A stretch of 42,245 nt of DNA from Clostridia bacterium (GTDB lineage: Bacteria > Bacillota_A > Clostridia > Oscillospirales > CAG-272), in assembly GCA_017936125.1 (NCBI GenBank), contig JAGBGE010000008.1, positions 1-42,245 of the forward strand. The letters are read 5' to 3'. Under the pieces are notes generated by a model. That model saw only the letters and a list, made by a program, of their open reading frames with translations, was not told where the DNA came from and made no database searches. Shown here piece after piece: positions 1 to 6,830 of the stretch. Every line of letters begins with the position of its first letter. Position 1 is the stretch's first letter. The translations under genes were made by a program, and so were the position numbers.

Positions 1-246
1 GTTGCGCAGACTACCGTAGCAGCACTTGGACACACCGAGGTTGTTGACGCAGCCGTAGCTCCCACCTGTACCGAAGCAGGAAAGACCGAAGGAAAGCACT
101 GTTCCGTATGTAACGAGGTCATCGTTGCGCAGACTACCGTAGCAGCGCTTGGACACACCGAGGTTGTTGACGCAGCTGTAGCTCCCACTTGCACCGAAGC
201 AGGAAAGACCGAAGGTAAGCATTGCTCCGTATGTAACGAGGTTCTC
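1..246 (+). repeat. Tandem 123-bp repeat (two near-identical units)
   Basis: Positions 1–123 and 124–246 encode the same 41-residue unit. I count eight base differences. Seven are synonymous and the eighth changes the last codon from Ile to Leu. More copies probably lie upstream of the window. Confidence 0.9.
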
Positions 247-498
247 GTAGCTCAGGAAAGCGTAGACGCACTTGGCCACGACTTTGCAGAGGCTACCACC
301 GAAGCTCCCAAGACCTGTAAGACCTGTGGAGCAACAGAGGGCGATAAGCTTCCCGTACCCGAGAATCCCGAGGAACCCGAGCTTCCCGACGAGCCCGACG
401 TTCCCGCCGATGAAGAGCCCAAGGAGGAGCTTAACTTCTTCCAGAGAATATGGCTTGCAATAGTCAACTTCTTCAAGAAGCTCTTCGGAATTAAATAA
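1..498 (+). CDS. C-terminal part of a repeat-containing surface protein (5' end outside the window)
   Basis: An open frame enters from the left edge and stops with TAA at 496–498, so only the last 165 residues are visible. Two 41-residue units come first. Each contains GHTEVVDA, APTCTEAGKTEGKHC and a CSVC pair. A degenerate third unit (GHDFAEA, CKTCGATEGD) follows, then a Pro/Glu-rich linker (PENPEEPELPDEP type) and a strongly amphipathic end, FFQRIWLAIVNFFKKLFGIK. Similar TEAGKTEGKHCSVC repeats occur in large exported proteins of gut Clostridia, where they act as stalk or spacer modules. Surface location is therefore an inference from family resemblance, because the signal peptide lies outside the window. 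The short aromatic/lysine tail could lie on a membrane. No enzymatic domain is visible, and the N-terminal function cannot be judged. Confidence 0.85.
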   Translation, partial: VAQTTVAALGHTEVVDAAVAPTCTEAGKTEGKHCSVCNEVIVAQTTVAALGHTEVVDAAVAPTCTEAGKTEGKHCSVCNEVLVAQESVDALGHDFAEATTEAPKTCKTCGATEGDKLPVPENPEEPELPDEPDVPADEEPKEELNFFQRIWLAIVNFFKKLFGIK

Positions 499-521
499 TT
501 AAACTGCATAGTAAACAAACT

Positions 522-548
522 AGGGCTGACCGAGCGGTCAGCCCTTTT
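522..548 (+). terminator. Intrinsic terminator of the repeat protein gene
   Basis: A 9-bp GC-rich stem (523–531 with 536–544) has a GAGC loop and is followed by TTTT. It starts 24 bases after the stop codon. I see nothing coding between it and the promoter at 672. Confidence 0.88.
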
Positions 549-671
549 GCTATTCTGAAAGCGAACCGTTTGACACATAGTTACCGCAAATATGCAAGGG
601 AAGACACGATCACGTTTGTGCAATTTGTACATATTAATTGAATTAATTATCTTATTCTTTATTTTTCTTAA

Positions 672-700
672 TTGACAAATATTGCTATATATGTTATAAT
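672..700 (+). promoter_or_regulatory. Sigma-A promoter of the transglutaminase-like lipoprotein gene
   Basis: TTGACA (672–677) and TATAAT (695–700) both match consensus and are separated by exactly 17 bases. A TG dinucleotide at 692–693 makes an extended -10. The start is expected near 707 and an AGGAAGGA ribosome binding site follows at 716–723. This is the closest match to consensus in the window, which suggests strong expression. Confidence 0.85.
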
Positions 701-733
701 GATATTGTAAATTTTAGGAAGGAATTTATAATT

Positions 734-2122
734 ATGAAAAAAATTAAGATTTTAGCTTTGATCTTATGTGTGCTTCTTTGCACGATGCTTGCATCCTGCG
801 ACGTGATTATGGAGTATACCGGAATCGACGTCGAGTCAATGATCGACCAGATAATCAAGGACGCTATTAGCGATGCTCTTGGTACGCACACCTGCACTTA
901 TGACGAGTGGGAAGTAATAGTTGAACCCACCTGTGCAGAGGAAGGCGAGGAGGAAGCATATTGCACTATTTGCTTCGAGCCTGCGACCCGTCCGATAGCA
1001 AAGCTTGAGCATACCCCCAAGGACGTAGAGGCTGCCGAGCCCAATTGTACCGAGCCCGGACACGAGGCAGGTGTTATGTGCTCGGAATGCGGTGCTTCAA
1101 TTGAAGGCGCTGCTGCAATTCCCGCGCTTGGTCATAAAGAGGAAATCATTCCTGCTGTTCCTGTTACCGATAAAACTCCCGGCAAGACAGAGGGCAAAAA
1201 ATGCTCTGTTTGCGGTGAAATAACCGTTAAGCCCAGCACTATTTATCCCGAGGGATTCGACGCTTACGTCGACTATAATATGTACGACGGTGACTACGCA
1301 TACAACTCTCTTGCGGCTCTTGAAAACGGTGCTGCAATGCAGGCGTTTTACAAGGAAATTGATGCCGTAGCAGATGCGTTCCACGTTTCTGACAAGGATG
1401 CTGAAATCAAGAAAGTTGGCGGAATCGACACTTATTATGCGGCAGAAATTGAATTTGCCGACAATGGATTGAATGAGGAGCAGGCTCTTTCCGCTTGGAA
1501 CGCATATACAACCGACCATCCTCTTTATTATTGGATTTCAAAGCAGGTTACCTATGCTACAAGCGAGGATGGCTCCAGAGGCTATATAACTCTCATAGTT
1601 GATGAGGAATACGGCACAGCTTCTGCTCGTCAGGAATATAACAACGCTATATATGCGGAAATCAAAACGTACGTTGAGAGCCTTGACGGTGAGACCGACG
1701 CTTATGAGATTACTTACATTTTACACGATCTCATTATGGACGCTGCGGAGTATGCATATCTTTCCGACGGTGTAACCCCCTCTGACGAGGATTGGGCTCA
1801 CAATATCATCGGTGTTATGCTCAACGGTGAGGGCGTTTGTGAGTCTTACGCCAAGACCTTCCAGCTTCTCCTCAATTACTGCGACATTGATTGCATCTTC
1901 GTTGCAGGTCAGGCAAACGGCGGAGCTCACGCATGGAATATGGTAGAGATAAGCGAAGGTCAGTGGTACTGGTATGACCTTACCTGGAATGATAGCCTTG
2001 ATAGCTACGACTATTTCTGCGTAAACGTAATGGATGATCATGCAGCTTATGCTCCCGGTGGAGTTGGTGTAAATTATACATATGCGCTTCCCGAGGCAGC
2101 GAAAGCGCCTTACGAAAATTAA
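734..2122 (+). CDS. Transglutaminase-like lipoprotein with Cys-rich N-terminal modules
   Basis: 462 residues. A lipoprotein signal peptide ends in the lipobox LASC, so the mature protein should be lipid-anchored outside the membrane. Residues about 50–175 carry degenerate CxxC modules (CTIC, CSEC, CSVCGE) resembling the repeats of the upstream partial gene. The C-terminal half has a transglutaminase-like core. GEGVCESYA supplies the candidate catalytic Cys369, GGAHAWNM gives His399 and WYWYDLTWND gives Asp415, the usual order and spacing of the papain-like triad. Bacterial members of this superfamily act as proteases, peptidases or crosslinking enzymes, and the substrate cannot be told here. 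The gene stands alone between its own promoter and terminator. The start is fixed by AGGAAGGA ten bases upstream. Confidence 0.88.
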   Translation: MKKIKILALILCVLLCTMLASCDVIMEYTGIDVESMIDQIIKDAISDALGTHTCTYDEWEVIVEPTCAEEGEEEAYCTICFEPATRPIAKLEHTPKDVEAAEPNCTEPGHEAGVMCSECGASIEGAAAIPALGHKEEIIPAVPVTDKTPGKTEGKKCSVCGEITVKPSTIYPEGFDAYVDYNMYDGDYAYNSLAALENGAAMQAFYKEIDAVADAFHVSDKDAEIKKVGGIDTYYAAEIEFADNGLNEEQALSAWNAYTTDHPLYYWISKQVTYATSEDGSRGYITLIVDEEYGTASARQEYNNAIYAEIKTYVESLDGETDAYEITYILHDLIMDAAEYAYLSDGVTPSDEDWAHNIIGVMLNGEGVCESYAKTFQLLLNYCDIDCIFVAGQANGGAHAWNMVEISEGQWYWYDLTWNDSLDSYDYFCVNVMDDHAAYAPGGVGVNYTYALPEAAKAPYEN

Positions 2123-2130
2123 TATATTTC

Positions 2131-2160
2131 AAAAAGCCGAGGAAACCCTCGGCTTTTTTT
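2131..2160 (+). terminator. Intrinsic terminator after the transglutaminase-like gene
   Basis: A GCCGAGG/CCTCGGC stem (2136–2142 with 2147–2153) has an AAAC loop, flanking A5/T7 tracts and a run of T. It begins nine bases after the stop codon. Confidence 0.9.
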
Positions 2161-2232
2161 ATGCAAATTTTTGCAATATGCGCACTAAAATATCGCCCGC
2201 ATTAAATATTTATAAATTTAATTATAAAATGC

Positions 2233-2261
2233 TTGCAAAAATTGCTGTGTTGTGATAAAAT
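2233..2261 (+). promoter_or_regulatory. Probable promoter of the araC–dxs–miaB–mutSL–tgt operon
   Basis: TTGCAA (2233–2238), a 17-base spacer and TAAAAT (2256–2261), with TG at 2253–2254 forming an extended -10. The start should fall near 2268. That places the GTG at 2252 inside the promoter and supports the ATG at 2309 as the first codon of the regulator. Confidence 0.6.
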
Positions 2262-2308
2262 ATAAATTGGCATTTTGTGCAGTAAAATTATTGAAGGGAG
2301 CAGCTCGA

Positions 2309-3124
2309 ATGAATACGGTTACGTTAAAATCCGACGAAATAAGCATAGGCTCTTTGTCGGGCGACGCGCGCTCTGAGATAAAGCACTGTCACGAATGCTA
2401 TGAGATAATGTACGTAATACGCGGATCGGGTAAATATATAGTTGAGGGCAGTGAATTTCTGATGAAAAAACGAGCTCTCGTTCTCTCACGTCCGCTTACT
2501 TACCACAGCGTTTGCGCGGATGATTCTGCCGGTTATGAGTCGTACGTTTTGCATTTTTCGAGAAACGCGCTTTCCGATGACGCTATTCTTATGCTTGACC
2601 GTCTTATATCCAGCGAAGAGAACGGTAGATATTTCGCGCCTGATGCGGTTTCGGAGTCGCTGATCTCGACGTTCGATAGATTCGAGTCTGCTGCGAGCCT
2701 TCCCGCACCCGAGATGAAAGCGTATATCCGCGCGCTGCTTTCCGAGATAATTATCCTACTCTCCGCTGCATCGGGTGAGAAGATGACGTTTACTGATGAT
2801 GAGCTCGGCGCAAGAGTTATTCGCTATCTTAACAATAATATTGAAAAGAACGTGAGCCTTGAAAAGCTTGCCAGACGATTTTTCGTCAGCAAGTATCATC
2901 TTTGCCGCGCTTTCAAAAAATATAGTGGCATTTCCGTGCATTCTTACATCAACCACAAGCGTATAATGTATGCGAAGCAGCTTATTGCCTCGGGTGAGAC
3001 CGCGCAGAGCGCTGCTTACAAGGTCGGCTTTGGTGACTATTCGGCATTTTATCGTGCCTACGTGAAGATAGTCGGTAAATCTCCGAGAGCCGAGCATACT
3101 AGAGAGGAGCCTGATGAGTTATAG
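2309..3124 (+). CDS. AraC-family transcriptional regulator with N-terminal cupin-like domain
   Basis: 271 residues from ATG 2309, chosen because GGGAG sits eight bases upstream and because the longer frame (GTG 2252) begins inside the predicted promoter. The first 130 or so residues look like a sugar-sensing cupin (the HCHECYEIMYVIRGSGKYIV stretch). The last 100 residues form the paired helix-turn-helix of AraC/XylS proteins, with LEKLARRFFVSKYHLCRAFK and a second helix ending in KVGFGDYSAFYRAYVKIVGK. The effector cannot be read from sequence. The gene is first in the operon and its last 11 bases overlap dxs, so the two are probably translationally coupled. It may regulate its own operon or act elsewhere. 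It ends with TAG, which shows that TAG is an ordinary stop here. Confidence 0.85.
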   Translation: MNTVTLKSDEISIGSLSGDARSEIKHCHECYEIMYVIRGSGKYIVEGSEFLMKKRALVLSRPLTYHSVCADDSAGYESYVLHFSRNALSDDAILMLDRLISSEENGRYFAPDAVSESLISTFDRFESAASLPAPEMKAYIRALLSEIIILLSAASGEKMTFTDDELGARVIRYLNNNIEKNVSLEKLARRFFVSKYHLCRAFKKYSGISVHSYINHKRIMYAKQLIASGETAQSAAYKVGFGDYSAFYRAYVKIVGKSPRAEHTREEPDEL

Positions 3125-4967
3125 ATTTCTTGACGGCATAAATTCGCCGTCCGATCTAAAGAAGTTGAATAAATCCGATATTCCTGCGCTTGCGTCTGAA
3201 ATAAGAGAATTTCTTATTGAAAAGGTTGAGAAAAAAGGCGGTCACCTCGCATCTAATCTTGGCGCGGTTGAGCTTACGCTAGCAATTCACACGGTTTTTG
3301 ATTCACCTAGTGATCATATAATTTTCGACGTCGGTCACCAGTCCTACGTGCATAGGATGCTTACGGGCAGAAAGGGCAATTTCGATAATCTTCGCACACC
3401 GGGCGGTCTTTCGGGCTTCACGCTTCGCCGCGAGAGCGAGCACGATCCCTTCAGCTCCGGTCATTCCTCGACCTCCGTTTCAGCGGCTCTCGGCTTTGCC
3501 GAGGCAGATGCCCTTGCTGGCAGGAAATGCCACACGGTATGCGTGATAGGTGACGGAGCTTACACGGGTGGTATGGTGCATGAGGCGCTCAATAATTCAA
3601 AGCCGAAATTGCCTCTCGTTATTATTCTCAACGAGAACGGTATGTCGATTTCCTCGAATAAGGGCGCGTTTGCAAGATATCTTGCCGGCGTCAGAATTTC
3701 GCGCGGATATTTGAGCCTTAAGAGCCGCACCAAGAGCTTATTTGGCAGAATTCCGGGTGGTAAGACGCTAGCGCGATTTACCAAGGCGTTAAAGAATAAA
3801 ATTAAATCATTTGTATATAAGCCCAACTATTTTGAGGAGCTTGGTCTTTATTATATCGGTCCGATAAACGGCAACGACTATGATAAGGTGGTTAAAGCGC
3901 TCTCTAAGGCTAAGGCGACGGGCAAGACCTGTGTCGTGCATCTCAAGACTGTCAAGGGACTTGGATATTCCCCTGCGGAGAATTCGCCCGACGACTATCA
4001 TAGTGTATATAAGACTGATAAATCAAGCACGTATCACAGTGTATTTGCCAACGAGCTGATAAATCTCGCGGATAGTGACAAGCGTATAGTAGCAGTCACT
4101 GCCGCCATGGGCATCGGAACAGGACTTAACCGATTCGGTGAAAAATATCCCGAGCGTTACTTTGACGTTGGTATAGCGGAGGCGCACGCCTTGACCTTCT
4201 CGGCAGGACTTGCCGCGGGCGGTCTTGTTCCGTTTGCAGCAATATATTCTACCTTCCTGCAACGCGGCTATGATAGTCTGCTTCACGATATAGCATTGCA
4301 GAATCTTCCCGTGAAGATAATGATAGACAGGGCAGGATTGGCGGTATCTGACGGGGCTACGCATCACGGTATATTTGACGTGTCCTTTATTTCGCATATA
4401 CCGAATATGACCTTGCTCGCTCCCGCGAGCTACGAGTCGCTTATTTCGGATATTCGCTTTGCGGCAGACCTTAGCGGTCCGGTTGCTATCAGATACCCGA
4501 ACGCCTCGGAGAATACCGAGAGCCTTTCTAGATTTGCTTCGTTATCGAGTGATCCGCTTTGCAGAGTGTCACTCAATTTTGACGTCAATAACCCACCGGA
4601 AAATATTTTCATCACCTACGGCAGTATTTTGACCAACGTTATAAGGGCTGTTGAGATTCTTGCGGCCGAGGGTGTGAATGCGGGTATAATTTTAATTGAA
4701 ACTATAAAGCCCTATGACCGCACGGCAAAGAAAATTGCCGATATTATTCTAAAATCTCAGCGTGTTCTCTACGTCGAGGAGGGCATCAAAAACGGTGGCG
4801 CTGCTGAAATATGCGGAGATACGCTTCGTTCGCTCGGCGCGCTGAAAAATACCGATTATCGCATTCTTGCGATAGATGATAGCTTCGCTTCGCCCGAGAG
4901 CATTTGCGACCTCTACGACTTCGTAGATCTTTCGCCCGAGCGTATAGCGGAGGCTATGAGAAAATAA
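3114..4967 (+). CDS. dxs: 1-deoxy-D-xylulose-5-phosphate synthase
   Basis: 617 residues, full length for the family. It condenses pyruvate and glyceraldehyde 3-phosphate into DXP, the first step of the MEP isoprenoid route and a precursor supply for thiamine and pyridoxal. Visible marks are GHQSYVHRMLTGR near the N-terminus, the thiamine diphosphate motif starting at Gly146-Asp147-Gly148 and ending in ALNN, and the transketolase-like pyrimidine-binding part with DGATHHGIFDVSF. The start codon lies inside the end of the AraC gene and is preceded by GAGAGGAG. It leads a run of housekeeping genes (miaB, mutS, mutL, tgt) with short gaps. Nothing suggests damage. Confidence 0.95.
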   Translation: MSYRFLDGINSPSDLKKLNKSDIPALASEIREFLIEKVEKKGGHLASNLGAVELTLAIHTVFDSPSDHIIFDVGHQSYVHRMLTGRKGNFDNLRTPGGLSGFTLRRESEHDPFSSGHSSTSVSAALGFAEADALAGRKCHTVCVIGDGAYTGGMVHEALNNSKPKLPLVIILNENGMSISSNKGAFARYLAGVRISRGYLSLKSRTKSLFGRIPGGKTLARFTKALKNKIKSFVYKPNYFEELGLYYIGPINGNDYDKVVKALSKAKATGKTCVVHLKTVKGLGYSPAENSPDDYHSVYKTDKSSTYHSVFANELINLADSDKRIVAVTAAMGIGTGLNRFGEKYPERYFDVGIAEAHALTFSAGLAAGGLVPFAAIYSTFLQRGYDSLLHDIALQNLPVKIMIDRAGLAVSDGATHHGIFDVSFISHIPNMTLLAPASYESLISDIRFAADLSGPVAIRYPNASENTESLSRFASLSSDPLCRVSLNFDVNNPPENIFITYGSILTNVIRAVEILAAEGVNAGIILIETIKPYDRTAKKIADIILKSQRVLYVEEGIKNGGAAEICGDTLRSLGALKNTDYRILAIDDSFASPESICDLYDFVDLSPERIAEAMRK

Positions 4968-4985
4968 ACTAATGAAAGGGAGAAT

Positions 4986-6374
4986 ATGATACACAGCATA
5001 AGCGATACGAAAACAATGGAATATATCTCCCTTGTTAATAAACTAAACGAGGGAAAGACACCGCGTGCCTTCGCGGTTACCTTCGGCTGTCAGCAGAACG
5101 AGAGGGACTCTGAGGTTGCTCTTGGCTATGCTACGGCTATGGGATACATTCCCACCGATACGGCGGAGGAAGCAGACCTTATAATAGTAAATACCTGCGC
5201 TATTCGTCAGCACGCTGAGGAAAAGGCGCTCTCAATGCTTGGACGCTTCAAGGCGCTAAAGAAGGCTAAGCCCGAGCTTATCATCGGTGTTATCGGCTGT
5301 ATGGCGGCAGAACCGCATAGGGCAGAGCTGATAAAGCGTGATTTTCATTACGTCAGCTTCACCCTTGAGCCGAATATGCTTCACCGCATACCCGAGCTTG
5401 TCTATAGAAAGCTCGAGGACGGTAAGCGCAGCTTTATCTTCGGCACAGACGAGGGCGACATTTACGAGGATGCTCCATCTGTCAGACGAGAGGGACATCG
5501 CGCATGGGTATCAATAATGTACGGCTGTAACAATTTCTGCTCGTATTGCATCGTGCCTTACGTCAGAGGTCGTGAGAGAAGCCGTGATAGCGCTGCGGTT
5601 CTTGCCGAATGCCGTGAGCTTGTTGAGTCGGGGGTTAAGGAAATTACGCTGTTAGGGCAGAACGTGAATTCCTACAAATCCGATTTAACCTTTGCCGAGC
5701 TTCTTTCTAGGATAGCAGAGTTAGACGGTGATTTCATCATAAGATTTATGACGAGTCACCCGAAGGATACGACCGATGCGCTTATAGAGGTTATGGCGAG
5801 ATACACACCGAAAATAGCGCCATACTTCCACCTGCCGCTTCAATCGGGCAGCAGTGCGGTGCTATCGGCTATGAATCGTACCTACACTAAAGAGAAGTAT
5901 CTCGAGGTAGCGAGAAAACTGCGGGCGGCAGTTCCGAATATTGCGCTTTCCACAGATATTATAGTTGGCTTTCCGGGCGAGAGTGAGGAGGACTTTCTCG
6001 AGACGCTGGACGTCCTCGAGAGCGTGAGATTTGATATGGTCTACGCATTCCTTTACTCGAAGCGAGAGGGAACTCACGCGGCAAAGCTCGATAGCTTCGT
6101 GCCTAGGGAAGTGATGGACGAGCGCATGGCAAGACTCCTTGCCGTGCAGGATAAAATTTCGCTTGAACGCAATATTCCATATGAGAATACCACAGCTCGC
6201 GTGCTCGTTGATTCGTATGAGCTTCGAGGCGGCAAGACTATATACTCCGGCAGAACTTTATCAAATAAGCTGGTAAATTTCGAGGCAGAATGCGTAAATG
6301 TCGGAGATTTTATAAACGTGAAAATAGAAAAAGCCTGTCCGTTCCATTTGCTTGGCACGGCGGAAAATAAATAA
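4986..6374 (+). CDS. miaB: tRNA-2-methylthio-N6-isopentenyladenosine synthase
   Basis: 462 residues. MiaB is a radical-SAM enzyme that adds the methylthio group to i6A37 of tRNAs reading UNN codons. The N-terminal UPF0004 domain supplies the auxiliary iron–sulfur ligands Cys35 (FGCQQNE), Cys71 (NTCAIRQHAEEKAL) and Cys105 (IGCMAAE). The radical-SAM cluster motif is Cys181-Cys185-Cys188 (CNNFCSYCIVPYVRGRE). A TRAM-like RNA-binding domain fills the last 70 or so residues. The paralogues MtaB and RimO differ at the N-terminal motifs, and the adjacency to a RicA-type gene and mutS supports MiaB. The gene starts 18 bases after dxs behind AAAGGGA. Confidence 0.94.
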   Translation: MIHSISDTKTMEYISLVNKLNEGKTPRAFAVTFGCQQNERDSEVALGYATAMGYIPTDTAEEADLIIVNTCAIRQHAEEKALSMLGRFKALKKAKPELIIGVIGCMAAEPHRAELIKRDFHYVSFTLEPNMLHRIPELVYRKLEDGKRSFIFGTDEGDIYEDAPSVRREGHRAWVSIMYGCNNFCSYCIVPYVRGRERSRDSAAVLAECRELVESGVKEITLLGQNVNSYKSDLTFAELLSRIAELDGDFIIRFMTSHPKDTTDALIEVMARYTPKIAPYFHLPLQSGSSAVLSAMNRTYTKEKYLEVARKLRAAVPNIALSTDIIVGFPGESEEDFLETLDVLESVRFDMVYAFLYSKREGTHAAKLDSFVPREVMDERMARLLAVQDKISLERNIPYENTTARVLVDSYELRGGKTIYSGRTLSNKLVNFEAECVNVGDFINVKIEKACPFHLLGTAENK

Positions 6375-6392
6375 AAAGTGAGGAAAAACAAA

Positions 6393-6788
6393 ATGACTAA
6401 GATTATTGAGCTTGCGCACGCTCTTGGCGAGGAGATCGCGAAGAGTGATGAAATAAAGAATCTTGAGGCGGCAAAGGCTGAGTTCCAGACCGATGCCGAG
6501 CTTCAGGCAAAGATGAGTGAATACGAGACCGAGAGAATTCTTCTCGGCCAGGAGTTCTCGAAGAATCCCGATGAGGCAGATGCTAAGGCAATTGCTGACC
6601 TCAAGGCGAGAATTGAGGAGCTTTCGGGTGAGATTTCGAAGAATGAGAGCTATATCAAGTTTGCCAAGGCGCAGGCAGATATGAACGCTCTTATGGCAGA
6701 CGTAAATGCCGAGATTAAGTTCTGCATCACGGGTGAGCGCCCCTCTGATTGCACGCACGACTGCTCCACCTGTAAGGGCTCCCACTAA
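6393..6788 (+). CDS. YlbF/YmcA (RicA-like) family protein with a four-Cys C-terminal tail
   Basis: 131 residues from ATG 6393. GTGAGGA nine bases upstream is its ribosome binding site, so the in-frame GTG at 6378 is not the start. The body is nearly all helical and charged, as in the YlbF/YmcA family. The tail holds Cys111, Cys120, Cys124 and Cys127 (CTHDCSTC). In Bacillus subtilis the equivalent place, between miaB and mutS, holds ymcA (ricA). RicA with RicF and RicT forms an iron–sulfur complex that stimulates RNase Y-dependent mRNA processing. Synteny and the cysteines point to that role, but the assignment to RicA rather than RicF is an inference, and no cotE homologue is present as it is in Bacillus. 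Confidence 0.75.
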   Translation: MTKIIELAHALGEEIAKSDEIKNLEAAKAEFQTDAELQAKMSEYETERILLGQEFSKNPDEADAKAIADLKARIEELSGEISKNESYIKFAKAQADMNALMADVNAEIKFCITGERPSDCTHDCSTCKGSH

Positions 6789-6830
6789 TCTTCAATACAA
6801 TAATTTCAAGAACAGCGGGGTATTTGCCGT

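Noticed and set aside
2252..2308. N-terminal extension of the AraC protein from GTG 2252
   Set aside because: The codon lies inside the predicted -35/-10 region and has no ribosome binding site, while ATG 2309 has GGGAG.
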